Translations under genes and position numbers: made by a program | Source of the DNA: Myroides phaeus | GTDB taxonomy: Bacteria; Bacteroidota; Bacteroidia; Flavobacteriales; Flavobacteriaceae | Direction: 5' to 3' | Length of the DNA: 64,000 nt | Assembly: GCF_009799805.1 (NCBI RefSeq) | Contig: NZ_CP047050.1 | Location: 634,001 to 698,000 of the forward strand | Shown: in pieces, positions 1 to 8,970 of the stretch | Position numbering within the stretch: the first letter of the stretch is position 1 | Layout of the letters: each line of letters starts with the position of its first letter | The notes under the pieces: generated by a model | What the model saw: the letters and a program-made list of their open reading frames with translations, nothing else | Told to the model about the DNA's origin: nothing | Databases searched by the model: none

Positions 1-1016
1 ACTCGATTGGAAAAGCAATCAAAGATTCTGTATTAGGAATTTTTGAAGCCTTGAAAGATGTTCGTTTAGGAATTTTGTTGTTATTAATGATCGGATTCTG
101 GACAATGTTTAATCAGCTGTTCAACACCTTGCCTAACTTTATTGAAGATTGGGTAAACTCTTCTGTCTTGAGTAATTGGATTAATGAAAACGTATCGTTT
201 TTAGGTCCTTTACTAACACAAGATGGACAAGTAAAACCAGAGTGGTTTACCAATATTGACTCTTTGATGATTATCTTATGTCAAGTATCTATCTCGTACT
301 TCGTAACCAAAATGCGTCATATCAATGCTGTAATTAGAGGTGCTGTAATTGCAAGTATTGGGGTTGGATTAACTTTCTATACACATAACCCAATATTTAC
401 TATTATTGGAACAATGATTTTCTCTATTGGAGAAATGATGTCAAGTCCAACAGTTTCATCTTTTATCGCATTAATTACTCCTAAAGGAAAAGAAGGGCTT
501 TATCAAGGTACATACTTCTTACCTGTAGCAGCGAGTTACTTTGTTACGAAATACATCTCTGGAGACTTATACCAAGCGTGGTCAGACAAATTATCATTGT
601 TAAAAACAGAAATGTCTACACGAGATATAGCGATGCCTGAAGTAGTAAGTCACGAACAGTTCATTGAACAAGGTTCTAAGACCTTAAATATGTCTTTGTC
701 TGCTTTTGAGAAACAATTTAATCTAAAAGCAGATTCTGTTGACTGGGCAGTTGTTAAGCAATCATTTGTTGACTTCGCTACATCAAAAAATATAGATATT
801 AGCCAAGTTCACTTCCCTTTCTCTAAGAATGAGTATTTTACTTTAGCAGAGCAAAAGTTAGGAATGTCTCATTGGGAAATGGTAGATATGCTTTGGAGCA
901 CATATAATCCTAATAAGATATGGTACGTAGTATGTGGTATCGGAATCTTTTCTGTTATTACTTTAGTGATTTATGACCGTTTAGTTATTCGTCCTTTAGA
1001 GAATAAAAAAGCATAA
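1..1016 (+). CDS. MFS/POT-type transporter, C-terminal part (5' end outside window)
   Basis: The reading frame is open to the left edge (residues S-I-G-K-A-I-K-D precede the first possible internal start, a TTG at 51), so this is the C-terminal part of a gene that begins upstream. It is a polytopic membrane protein with several hydrophobic segments and a long, fairly polar loop (roughly residues 165-285 counted from position 51) before a final membrane helix ending in a basic tail. The next gene is a POT-family peptide transporter, and the fold pattern suggests a related major-facilitator carrier; the diagnostic N-terminal motif is not in the window, so the substrate is inferred only. A strong terminator follows directly, so it is probably transcribed separately from the next gene. 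Confidence 0.75.
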   Translation, partial: SIGKAIKDSVLGIFEALKDVRLGILLLLMIGFWTMFNQLFNTLPNFIEDWVNSSVLSNWINENVSFLGPLLTQDGQVKPEWFTNIDSLMIILCQVSISYFVTKMRHINAVIRGAVIASIGVGLTFYTHNPIFTIIGTMIFSIGEMMSSPTVSSFIALITPKGKEGLYQGTYFLPVAASYFVTKYISGDLYQAWSDKLSLLKTEMSTRDIAMPEVVSHEQFIEQGSKTLNMSLSAFEKQFNLKADSVDWAVVKQSFVDFATSKNIDISQVHFPFSKNEYFTLAEQKLGMSHWEMVDMLWSTYNPNKIWYVVCGIGIFSVITLVIYDRLVIRPLENKKA

Positions 1017-1040
1017 TTGATATTAAATTATAAATTACAA

Positions 1041-1075
1041 AAAAGCACTATGGAGAAAACCATAGTGCTTTTTTT
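1041..1075 (+). terminator. intrinsic terminator
   Basis: The inverted repeat AAAAGCACTATGG / CCATAGTGCTTTT has a short A-rich loop and is followed by a T run. It lies 25 nt after the stop codon of the partial transporter gene. Confidence 0.85.
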
Positions 1076-1260
1076 ATCGTGTATTCTAAAGTTAATTCAC
1101 GGTTTAGATTATTACTAATAATCAACCAAAGAGATAAAACATTCTACAGATATATAGTATTTTTTTTCAAAGGGAATTATTTATGACTTTATTTTATTAC
1201 TTTTAACGCTTATGTAAACACAACATTAATAAACTGACAACACCAAACTTTATAAATATA

Positions 1261-3393
1261 ATGAAAACTGACACTACGGCGCAGCCGAATTTCTTTGACA
1301 CAAAGGTCCTGGGACACCCGGCGGGGTTATTTGTTCTGTTCTTTACTGAAATGTGGGAACGCTTCTCTTTTTACGGAATGCGTGTTCTTTTAATTCAGTT
1401 CTTAACAATGTCTGTAATTGGACTAAACCCAGGCTGGGAGATGACTACTGCTAACGCAGGGGCAATTTTTGCAACTTATGCTATGCTACTTTACATTACA
1501 CCAATCTTCGGTGGTATCATAGCTGATAAATATATCGGTTACCGATGGGCTGTTGTAGTAGGTTCCTTAATTATGACGTTGGGACACGCTGCGATGACTT
1601 TTGAAACCGAATTCTTTATGTACTTAGGACTTGTTTGTCTTGTTGTAGGTACTGGTTTCTTTAAACCTAATATGACTTCTATCTTATCTGAAATGTACAA
1701 GGCTTTCCCTGAAAAGAAAGATGGTGCTTATACTATTTTCTATATGGGTGTAAACACTGGTGCTTTCTTTGGAATGATGCTTTGTGGTTACATTGGTGAG
1801 CGTATTGGATGGCACTATGGTTTTGGTTTAGCTGGTATTTTTATGCTTTTAGGTACGTTACAATTCTGGTTAGCAAAGCCAATCTTTGGAAATATTGGTG
1901 ACGTTCCTAACAAGAGTATTGAGATTAAACCTGAGGATATTGTAAATGCTCAAACATTAACTCAAGAAGAAAAAGATTCTTTAAAACCTAATCCTTTTAC
2001 GAAAGTTGACTATATCTTAATCGTTATTTCTACTATCGTTGGATTCTTATATGCTTTTGATGATCCGTTTAGAATCATCGGAAATATGCAGTTATTCCCA
2101 ACTACTCTTTTTGGAATGGATGGTAAAACTGTTGTTATTGTAGGTGGTCTTCTTATTTTCTTATACTTAGTTATTTCTCGTATTATGAGATATACGAAGA
2201 TTGTAAGAGATAGAATGATTGCGGTAATCATTTTTGCTTTCTTCACTATTTTCTTCTGGATGTCTTTTGAACAAGGAGCTACTTCTTTAGTGATTTTTGC
2301 AAGAGATAATACGCAAAGAATTTTGTCTGGAAACAAGGCTTTATTGTTTAATATATTCAACTTATTGTTGACTGTTATTCCTTTACTTATTGTTTCTTGG
2401 GTACTTATTTTATTGGCAAAAAGAACATATAAAAAGGCATTGGTTTCTAATATCGTTTTAGCTATTACGTTTATTGGAGTTTGGGGAGCTGCTATCTGGA
2501 TGTTAAACAGAGACTGGTCTTCTCACGCGTATGAGGTTCGTTATAGTGCTATTGAAAAACCAGTATTAGATGAAACTGGCGCTCAAAAGAAAGACAACAA
2601 CAATAATTTAATGTTTACTTACGTTCCTGTATCAGAATCAGCTCCTGCTAAAGATGGAGATGTAGTGGTGGAACAAACAACTATTATTTCTGAATTGGTT
2701 AGTTTAGAAAAAGGTTCTAAACTAAAAATATACGAAGAACTTGGTAAATACAATATCCTTGATGCTAAAGCTGAAGAAAAGTTAAAAGGAGAATTACAAG
2801 CATACAATCAAATTACAGACATTGAAAGTCAAAAAGAAATTCACGTTGTACACGCTGAAGTAAAAGAAATTAAAGATAATCAAGTGGAGATTACTGCTTC
2901 TTGGTTCTCAATCTTAAACTCTTTCTTCATCATTGCTTTTGCTTCTGTTGTTTCTAAACTATGGGATTCTAAATACAATCCTCCTGCTGCTATTAAATAC
3001 GGTTTAGGTCTTATTATTATGGCTATCGGATTTGGAGTATTAGCTTATGGAGCACACGGTATCACAGAAGGAACAAGAGTTTCTATGATGTGGTTAGTAT
3101 TTGGTTACTTATTCCATACACTCGGAGAGTTGTTCTCTTCTCCAGTGGGACTTTCTTATGTTTCTAAATTAGTGCCTGCAAGAATGATTGCACTTATGTT
3201 TGGAATGTGGTATCTTGCAATCGCTATTGGTAACAACTTAGCTGCAAAACTTGGAGGACAAATTGAAGTAATTACAGAGAAGTATTCATTGTCTACTTTC
3301 TTCTTAATCTTCACTATTGTACCAATTATTGCAGGTATTTTAGTTATTGCGCTTAATCCGCTGATGAAGAAATTAATGCACGGAGTAAAATAA
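1261..3393 (+). CDS. POT-family proton-dependent peptide transporter
   Basis: This is probably an inner-membrane proton-coupled di/tripeptide importer. The N-terminus carries the POT signature E-M-W-E-R-F-S-F-Y-G in the first helix, followed by a typical series of transmembrane helices, and the TM4-5 region contains GTGFFKPNMTS, characteristic of the family. At 710 aa it is longer than usual bacterial POTs (about 450-600 aa). The extra length sits mainly in a hydrophilic, Lys/Glu-rich insertion at about residues 420-545 between late transmembrane helices, with more helices after it. The start is ATG at 1261. The first 25 codons use unusually GC-rich codons compared with the rest. The thioredoxin-like gene follows after 28 nt and is probably co-transcribed. 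Confidence 0.9.
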   Translation: MKTDTTAQPNFFDTKVLGHPAGLFVLFFTEMWERFSFYGMRVLLIQFLTMSVIGLNPGWEMTTANAGAIFATYAMLLYITPIFGGIIADKYIGYRWAVVVGSLIMTLGHAAMTFETEFFMYLGLVCLVVGTGFFKPNMTSILSEMYKAFPEKKDGAYTIFYMGVNTGAFFGMMLCGYIGERIGWHYGFGLAGIFMLLGTLQFWLAKPIFGNIGDVPNKSIEIKPEDIVNAQTLTQEEKDSLKPNPFTKVDYILIVISTIVGFLYAFDDPFRIIGNMQLFPTTLFGMDGKTVVIVGGLLIFLYLVISRIMRYTKIVRDRMIAVIIFAFFTIFFWMSFEQGATSLVIFARDNTQRILSGNKALLFNIFNLLLTVIPLLIVSWVLILLAKRTYKKALVSNIVLAITFIGVWGAAIWMLNRDWSSHAYEVRYSAIEKPVLDETGAQKKDNNNNLMFTYVPVSESAPAKDGDVVVEQTTIISELVSLEKGSKLKIYEELGKYNILDAKAEEKLKGELQAYNQITDIESQKEIHVVHAEVKEIKDNQVEITASWFSILNSFFIIAFASVVSKLWDSKYNPPAAIKYGLGLIIMAIGFGVLAYGAHGITEGTRVSMMWLVFGYLFHTLGELFSSPVGLSYVSKLVPARMIALMFGMWYLAIAIGNNLAAKLGGQIEVITEKYSLSTFFLIFTIVPIIAGILVIALNPLMKKLMHGVK

Positions 3394-3421
3394 TTTATAA
3401 AATCTAATTACAACTTTATAC

Positions 3422-3874
3422 ATGAAAAAACTGTTTTTCTTATTCACTATCGCTTTATTGAGCTTTTCTATGAATGCTCAAGAAATTAAATGGATGACTT
3501 TTAATGAAGCAGTAGCTGCGCAAAAAAAAGAGGCTAAACCTATCTTTATGGACGCATTCACTGATTGGTGTGGTCCTTGTAAAATGTTAGATAAAAACAC
3601 TTTTACAGATAGTAAGGTGATTGAACATATCAACAAGAATTATTATGCTGTTAAGTTTGATTCTGAAGGTAATGAAGAAATCAGCTATAAAGGGAAAAAA
3701 TATACTAACCCTGGATACAATAGCAATAGAAAAGGTAGAAATGCTACACACGACTTTACTATGTTTTTGAGAATCCCAGGATATCCTTCTATGGTTATCT
3801 TCGATGCTAAAGGTGAAGTTTCTAATGTAATCGTTGGATATAAAACTCCTCAACAATTGTTAGAACAGCTTTAA
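3422..3874 (+). CDS. exported thioredoxin-family protein
   Basis: This 150-aa protein has an N-terminal signal peptide (M-K-K then a hydrophobic stretch ending S-M-N-A-Q) and a thioredoxin fold with the active site W-C-G-P-C at C50/C53. The family reduces or isomerises disulfides, here presumably in the periplasm. A cis-Pro-like segment (PGYPSM) lies near residue 120. It is 28 nt downstream of the peptide transporter. Its stop codon overlaps, in convergent orientation, the stop codon of comEC, and its terminator lies inside the comEC coding region. The precise client is unknown. Confidence 0.85.
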   Translation: MKKLFFLFTIALLSFSMNAQEIKWMTFNEAVAAQKKEAKPIFMDAFTDWCGPCKMLDKNTFTDSKVIEHINKNYYAVKFDSEGNEEISYKGKKYTNPGYNSNRKGRNATHDFTMFLRIPGYPSMVIFDAKGEVSNVIVGYKTPQQLLEQL

Positions 3875-5898
3875 TCGCTTTTAAATAATTTAGACCAATA
3901 TCCCTTTTCTGATATATCGTGAAAAGGGATATTGTTTTTTATACAAGTTTCAATGCACTTCTCTTTAAACCACAATGGCATTGAATTATGTAACACTACT
4001 TCTTTAGGTTGATGATAACTCAATACACGTGCTATATTGACTTTAGGATGCTTTGTAAGCAATATAACGTCCGCTTGAAACCCAATGTCGTAAATCGTAA
4101 GTGAGTCGCTTAAAACTAATAAAAACTGCTCCCCTATAGGCATAAGCGGTTTTAATTCTATACTCTGCATAGTCATATTACTTATTGTATTATTCAGAGC
4201 AGTCAATTCTGTTGAGTAACTACCATTTCCTTGAGGCTCGCTTTCACCATTCAACAAGTGACTCCCCTTTTTATACCACAAACTAATTTGTTCTCTATTT
4301 TGTGAATATGGAATAATAAGTTCACTTCTTTTATCTTCTGAATACCTTGTTAGATATGGCACAACTTGTAACGTAAAAAACAATACAAAGCTACTCAATA
4401 CCCACACACGCGATTTTCGATAATAAAATAATAACAAGCAGGTAAGCAAGGTTAACAAAACAAATACTTGTGTTTTACTAAACTGTACATTCTTAATAAC
4501 CATTTCATCAAACTGAGCTAAAAGGGAAACACTCTTGTACATCATATCTGTCAATAAATTAAATACAATCCCTATCAACTGATTTAAAAACGGTATAAAA
4601 AGCGTCATAAAATAAAGAACGCCTAAAACAATCAAAACCGTTACAAAAGGAATCACGATTAAGTTTCCAATTAAAAAAAGCAAAGAAAACTGCTTAAAAT
4701 AATAGAGTTGTATTGCCATTAAACCTACTTGAACACTTAATGACACATACACAATGCCTTGTATGTATTTTACTATGCGATTAGTACTATACCAATTTGC
4801 AAACAAAGGCAAGATATAAACGATGCTTACTACAGCTAAATAACTCAATTGAAAACCAATATCAGTAACCCAATTAGGATAAAAGAACAAACTAAAAAAC
4901 AACGCAAGACCTACGTTGTGCTCTAACGATTGTTCTCTGCGAATTATACGAGCCACTGAAAAAATAGTAAACATAAACACCGCTCTAAATACAGAAGGAG
5001 AAAAACCGGATAAAAAGACGAAAAGCCATAATAACAAAACTACGACCACTTGTTTACTAATAGGTTTAAGAAAACCGAAAGCCGTTAATAACATCAGATA
5101 GATTAGACCAACGTGTAATCCGGAAATAGCTAAGATATGCATTACACCAAGTTCTTTAAACTGGGCTAAAACAACTTTATCAATATCACTCCGCTTTCCT
5201 AATATTAAGGCATTCAACAAACCTTTAGCATTGTTACTTAAAACATCACTATTCTTTACTTGTTCTGTTAAATAAAACCTCCAGCGCAATATCTCATACT
5301 TCAAACCATTCGCTCGGGCAACACGTACAAACTCACTCCCATATAGTTGAAAGTATATACCTTGCTGTTTAGAATAGCTTTGATAATCAAATTGACCAAT
5401 ATTTCTTGGAGCTTCAATAGTACGAATAAAAGTATAGGTTGAAATAATATCTCCTGGAATAAAAGAAGTCTCCTGTTCTTTTAAAGTCAAATACGCTTTT
5501 GTATGAACAACAGAATCGTTTATTCGCAGTAATTGGACAATATAACGCTTTCCTGAACTTGAAGACACTTCCTCTTCTATTCTCACATCTGCTTTTACAG
5601 ATTGTTTTACAAAACCTGCTACAAATTCATTCGTATTTACTTTGTTAAAAACAAACTCTTGTCCTTTCTTAATACTGACTCCTAATGAAATAAAAAGCAG
5701 TCCAATTGCAATAACATCACTTATAAAAGAAAATTTAGTAGGATAAAACGTAAACTTATTCTTGTAGCTTAACGCTATAAAAAAAATAGCACCTCCCATA
5801 CACAGGAGTGCTATTACAAATGGTATATAGTCATAAAGGAATATTCCGATAATTAGGAATAAGGTATAAAACAAAAAAGAGAATTTTAATGTCTTCAT
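3871..5898 (-). CDS. comEC: ComEC/Rec2-family DNA uptake channel
   Basis: This 675-aa polytopic inner-membrane protein shows a DUF4131-like N-terminal region (two helices, then a soluble OB-like stretch, residues about 60-210) and a central competence domain with the conserved HILAISGLHVG motif and many membrane segments. The family forms the channel carrying single-stranded DNA across the inner membrane in natural transformation. The C-terminal part after the last helix is short (about 130 residues), so the metallo-beta-lactamase-like domain of longer ComEC proteins seems absent or reduced. It is the last gene of the surE-lpxB cluster, 71 nt after the NlpC/P60 gene. Confidence 0.88.
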   Translation of the reverse strand: MKTLKFSFLFYTLFLIIGIFLYDYIPFVIALLCMGGAIFFIALSYKNKFTFYPTKFSFISDVIAIGLLFISLGVSIKKGQEFVFNKVNTNEFVAGFVKQSVKADVRIEEEVSSSSGKRYIVQLLRINDSVVHTKAYLTLKEQETSFIPGDIISTYTFIRTIEAPRNIGQFDYQSYSKQQGIYFQLYGSEFVRVARANGLKYEILRWRFYLTEQVKNSDVLSNNAKGLLNALILGKRSDIDKVVLAQFKELGVMHILAISGLHVGLIYLMLLTAFGFLKPISKQVVVVLLLWLFVFLSGFSPSVFRAVFMFTIFSVARIIRREQSLEHNVGLALFFSLFFYPNWVTDIGFQLSYLAVVSIVYILPLFANWYSTNRIVKYIQGIVYVSLSVQVGLMAIQLYYFKQFSLLFLIGNLIVIPFVTVLIVLGVLYFMTLFIPFLNQLIGIVFNLLTDMMYKSVSLLAQFDEMVIKNVQFSKTQVFVLLTLLTCLLLFYYRKSRVWVLSSFVLFFTLQVVPYLTRYSEDKRSELIIPYSQNREQISLWYKKGSHLLNGESEPQGNGSYSTELTALNNTISNMTMQSIELKPLMPIGEQFLLVLSDSLTIYDIGFQADVILLTKHPKVNIARVLSYHQPKEVVLHNSMPLWFKEKCIETCIKNNIPFHDISEKGYWSKLFKSD
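3896..3940 (+). terminator. intrinsic terminator inside the 3' end of comEC
   Basis: A perfect 14-bp stem (CAATATCCCTTTTC at 3896-3909 with its complement at 3921-3934), an 11-nt loop and six T residues lie just after the thioredoxin stop. The element is read as terminator on the plus strand and as coding sequence of comEC on the minus strand. Confidence 0.85.
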
Positions 5899-5969
5899 TT
5901 ATAAATGAATGCATCAAAATTCTCTCCAAAGAATAAAATTCTTTACTATATTTTTGAAAAAGTTTCTTT

Positions 5970-6602
5970 TTATTGTACTACTCTATTGATTTGAGCAAAA
6001 GTTCTTTGGTAATAATTCTCTTTCGTTGAAGATACAATTACACCTCTACTTGTTGAAGAATGAATAAATTTGATTTCATCATCAAATACTTCAGTTACTA
6101 TTCCAACATGACTAATTCTGTTTCCTCGTGTTTTGAAGAATATTAAATCTCCTTTCTGAGCATCTCTCTGTTTCACACGTTCACCAACTTGAGCCATTTC
6201 ACTTGAACTACGAGGTAAGCTAATTTCAGTATCTCCAAAAGCAGTTTGAACTAAACCTGAACAATCCATCCCTTTACGAGACATCCCTCCAAATCTATAT
6301 CTAACACCTTCATAATCAAAAGCAGTATTGATTACTTGACTTGTCAAATTATCGAATTCTAATTTGTTGTTATCCATTTCTTTCATGAAATCGTCTAACA
6401 AGGCATCTAATTCATTTTGAACTTGATCGTCTACTTTTTTACTTTCGTTTATAACTGCTGTTTTTTTCTTTTTAATAGGTGAAGTTTCTTCCACCTTCAA
6501 ATTAAGTACACTATTGTTCTTTACATTAGTGTTCTTTCCTTCTACTTTATTAAAACTAATAAACGTTACAAAACTGAATAGTATAACCGTAAACTTTCTC
6601 AT
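5970..6602 (-). CDS. NlpC/P60 (C40) cell-wall peptidase
   Basis: This is a secreted cysteine peptidase predicted to cut peptidoglycan stem peptides. The C-terminal NlpC/P60 domain has the catalytic Cys in R-K-G-M-D-C-S-G-L (about C114) and the His in S-H-V-G-I-V. The N-terminus is a signal peptide, followed by a Lys/Glu-rich linker. I place the start at the ATG at 6602, because the frame extends upstream only to a TTG two codons earlier. It lies 12 nt after lpxB and in the same orientation. Confidence 0.88.
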   Translation of the reverse strand: MRKFTVILFSFVTFISFNKVEGKNTNVKNNSVLNLKVEETSPIKKKKTAVINESKKVDDQVQNELDALLDDFMKEMDNNKLEFDNLTSQVINTAFDYEGVRYRFGGMSRKGMDCSGLVQTAFGDTEISLPRSSSEMAQVGERVKQRDAQKGDLIFFKTRGNRISHVGIVTEVFDDEIKFIHSSTSRGVIVSSTKENYYQRTFAQINRVVQ

Positions 6603-6614
6603 ACTCAAAATATT

Positions 6615-7739
6615 TTAGCTGCTTTTTCTCATAAAATTCTTAATCATTTCTTCTGCTGCATAATCACTCGCTCCTCCGCCCCCTAAAGTACAAATTAATT
6701 TGTCATATTTCAATAAAATTTCTTCGCGTTTTTTACCATTTATTATTTTACTGAATTCTGACTCGATTCTTTTTGCATTACAATCGCTCTGAATTAGCTC
6801 TACAACTACATCATCATCCATAATTAAATTAACTAATGAAATGTATTTTAACTTGATAATTCGCTTCGCAATTTCATAAGAAATCTGGTTCCCTTTGTAC
6901 AATACAACTTGAGGAACTCTAAACAAGGCTGTTTCCAACGTTGCTGTACCTGACGTAACTAATGCTGCGTGTGCTATATTCAACAACGCATAAGTTTCGT
7001 TGAATACAAACGATATATTTTTATCTTGTATAAACTGCTCATAAAAAGACGCTTCTTGTCCTGGTGCACCAGCTATCACAAATTGATACTGTGGATAGTG
7101 ATGTATTACAGACAACATCTCATTTAGCAATCTACTAATTTCTTGTTTTCTACTTCCTGGCAATAGTGCTATAACAGGTCGGTCATCTAAATTGTGCTTA
7201 GCGCGAAAGTCAACGTGCTCTTCTGCTCTATATGCTTCAATTGCATCAATTAAAGGATGGCCAACAAACGTTACAGGAAACTGATGTTTCTTCTCATAAA
7301 AGTCCTTCTCAAATGGAAGAATTACATACATAAAATCAACATCGCGTTTAATCGCTTTAATACGATTCTCTTTCCATGCCCAAATCTGTGGAGAAATATA
7401 ATAGTGTGTTGATATACCTTTTTTCTTTGCCCATTCAGCTATACGCATATTAAATCCAGGGTAGTCAATAAAAATCAACATATCTGGATTAAAGGCTTCA
7501 ATGTCATTTTTACAAAAAGATATATTTCGAAGAATTGTACGAAGGTTTTGTAAAACCTCAACAAAGCCCATAAAAGCTAAGTCTTTATAATGTTTCACCA
7601 ACTTCCCTCCTACGTTTTGCATCAATTCACCTCCCCAAAAACGTATATCTGCCTCTGGATCTTTTTTATAAATCGACTTCATTAAATTAGATCCGTGCAA
7701 ATCTCCTGATGCTTCTCCTGCTATGATATAATACTTCAT
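6615..7739 (-). CDS. lpxB: lipid-A-disaccharide synthase
   Basis: LpxB joins UDP-2,3-diacylglucosamine and lipid X to form the disaccharide core of lipid A, at the inner membrane. The 374-aa length is normal for the family. Hallmarks are the N-terminal IIAGEASGDLHGSNL motif and the central LLPGSRKQEI motif, with a C-terminal nucleotide-sugar binding half containing TSGTATLETAL. The ATG directly abuts the TAG of the upstream small membrane protein, consistent with coupling. The order surE - small protein - lpxB is one I associate with flavobacterial genomes. Confidence 0.96.
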   Translation of the reverse strand: MKYYIIAGEASGDLHGSNLMKSIYKKDPEADIRFWGGELMQNVGGKLVKHYKDLAFMGFVEVLQNLRTILRNISFCKNDIEAFNPDMLIFIDYPGFNMRIAEWAKKKGISTHYYISPQIWAWKENRIKAIKRDVDFMYVILPFEKDFYEKKHQFPVTFVGHPLIDAIEAYRAEEHVDFRAKHNLDDRPVIALLPGSRKQEISRLLNEMLSVIHHYPQYQFVIAGAPGQEASFYEQFIQDKNISFVFNETYALLNIAHAALVTSGTATLETALFRVPQVVLYKGNQISYEIAKRIIKLKYISLVNLIMDDDVVVELIQSDCNAKRIESEFSKIINGKKREEILLKYDKLICTLGGGGASDYAAEEMIKNFMRKSS

Positions 7740-8018
7740 CTACAACAAATATGTTACCACTGTTAAAATAATTACGGCTAAAATACAACCTCTCGCTAAA
7801 AAATCTAACTTGCGATTAATAAAAAATGTGAACAATAACAGATTTAGTAAACTACCTATAGCAGTAACCCTGCCAAACATTCCCGCTCGTCGAATAAAGT
7901 CAAAGTCTACAAATAAATCATAATTTGTAAACAGCCTTAAATAAAGCTCTGTACCTATTACAGTAACAATAGCCCCACATAAGAAACCGAGTAATATATG
8001 TTTTAACCTCTCACCCAT
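7740..8018 (-). CDS. small membrane protein between surE and lpxB
   Basis: The protein is about 92 aa, with hydrophobic stretches near both ends (GFLCGAIVTVIGTEL and a C-terminal Ile/Val/Leu-rich segment) and one in the middle, so two to three membrane helices. The frame could start at a TTG at 8030, but the ATG at 8018 overlaps the surE stop in a TAATG arrangement typical of translational coupling, so I prefer it. I do not recognise a family with a known function. Its fixed place between surE and lpxB suggests an envelope role, which is inference. Confidence 0.75.
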   Translation of the reverse strand: MGERLKHILLGFLCGAIVTVIGTELYLRLFTNYDLFVDFDFIRRAGMFGRVTAIGSLLNLLLFTFFINRKLDFLARGCILAVIILTVVTYLL

Positions 8019-8788
8019 TACAGATCCCAACTATTAATTCTTTTTATAACTTGATGTGCTGTCATATCAAAGTGAACTGGTACTAATGACACATATCCAT
8101 TGTGTAATGCCCACTCATCTGTATCTTCTCCTTTATCTTGATTAACAAACTCTCCTTTTAACCAATAGTACTCTTTACCGTGTGGACTTACTCGTTTATC
8201 AAAATTCTCAATCCAAGTAGCTTTTGCCTGTCTACACACTCTAATTCCCTTGATGTCTTTTGTCGCCAATTTTGGGAAGTTAACATTCAACACCACGTCA
8301 GTAGGAATACCATTCTTTAATGCTTCTAAAGTAATTTTCTTTATAAACGGTTTTATTTGTTCAAAATCTGCATTCCAACTAAAGTCTAATAATGAAAAAC
8401 CAATTGATGGAATTCCACTCATCCCTGCTTCTAATGCAGCACTCATCGTACCTGAATAAATAACATTAATAGATGAATTAGATCCGTGATTTACACCAGA
8501 AACACATAAGTCTGGTTTGCGGTCTAAGATTTGGCCTAACGCTATTTTTACACAATCAACCGGTGTTCCTGAACAAGCATATTCCATTTCAATTTCGCTA
8601 TCTATTGTAACCTTTTCTAAAGTCAATGTATTATTAATTGTTACAGCGTGTCCCATTCCTGATTGTGCACTGTCTGGTGCTACTACAACAACATCTCCAA
8701 TTTCTTTCATTACAGCGATTAAAGCTCTCATACCTGGAGCAGTTATTCCATCATCGTTTGTAACTAATATTAAGGGTTTTTGCATCAT
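8018..8788 (-). CDS. surE: 5'/3'-nucleotidase SurE
   Basis: SurE is a metal-dependent phosphatase acting on nucleoside monophosphates. The metal-binding motif V-T-N-D-D-G-I-T-A-P-G sits at residues 9-19, followed by the conserved P-D-S-A-Q-S-G-M and S-G-V-N-H-G-S-N motifs. The 256-aa length is typical. It starts at an ATG-ATG pair at 8788. It is the first gene of the minus-strand cluster leading to lpxB and comEC; the divergent neighbour is the tail-specific protease. Confidence 0.95.
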   Translation of the reverse strand: MMQKPLILVTNDDGITAPGMRALIAVMKEIGDVVVVAPDSAQSGMGHAVTINNTLTLEKVTIDSEIEMEYACSGTPVDCVKIALGQILDRKPDLCVSGVNHGSNSSINVIYSGTMSAALEAGMSGIPSIGFSLLDFSWNADFEQIKPFIKKITLEALKNGIPTDVVLNVNFPKLATKDIKGIRVCRQAKATWIENFDKRVSPHGKEYYWLKGEFVNQDKGEDTDEWALHNGYVSLVPVHFDMTAHQVIKRINSWDL

Positions 8789-8970
8789 TTCGTTTTTTTA
8801 TTTACATTCGCTAAAGTAACAAATATTCGGGGAACTCTATTAATACTCGAATATCAATTTCACCCTAAAAAAGACACATTACCCCCTATATAAAAGGGTT
8901 TTAACAAATTATTATCGAAGGCACCATCTAAATCTTCACTTTTTTAACTACTTTAGATGAAAACTAATTA

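Noticed and set aside
2010..2360. Antisense frame of 116 codons inside the POT transporter
   Set aside because: It is fully contained in a well-supported gene with membrane-protein codon bias; no signal of its own.
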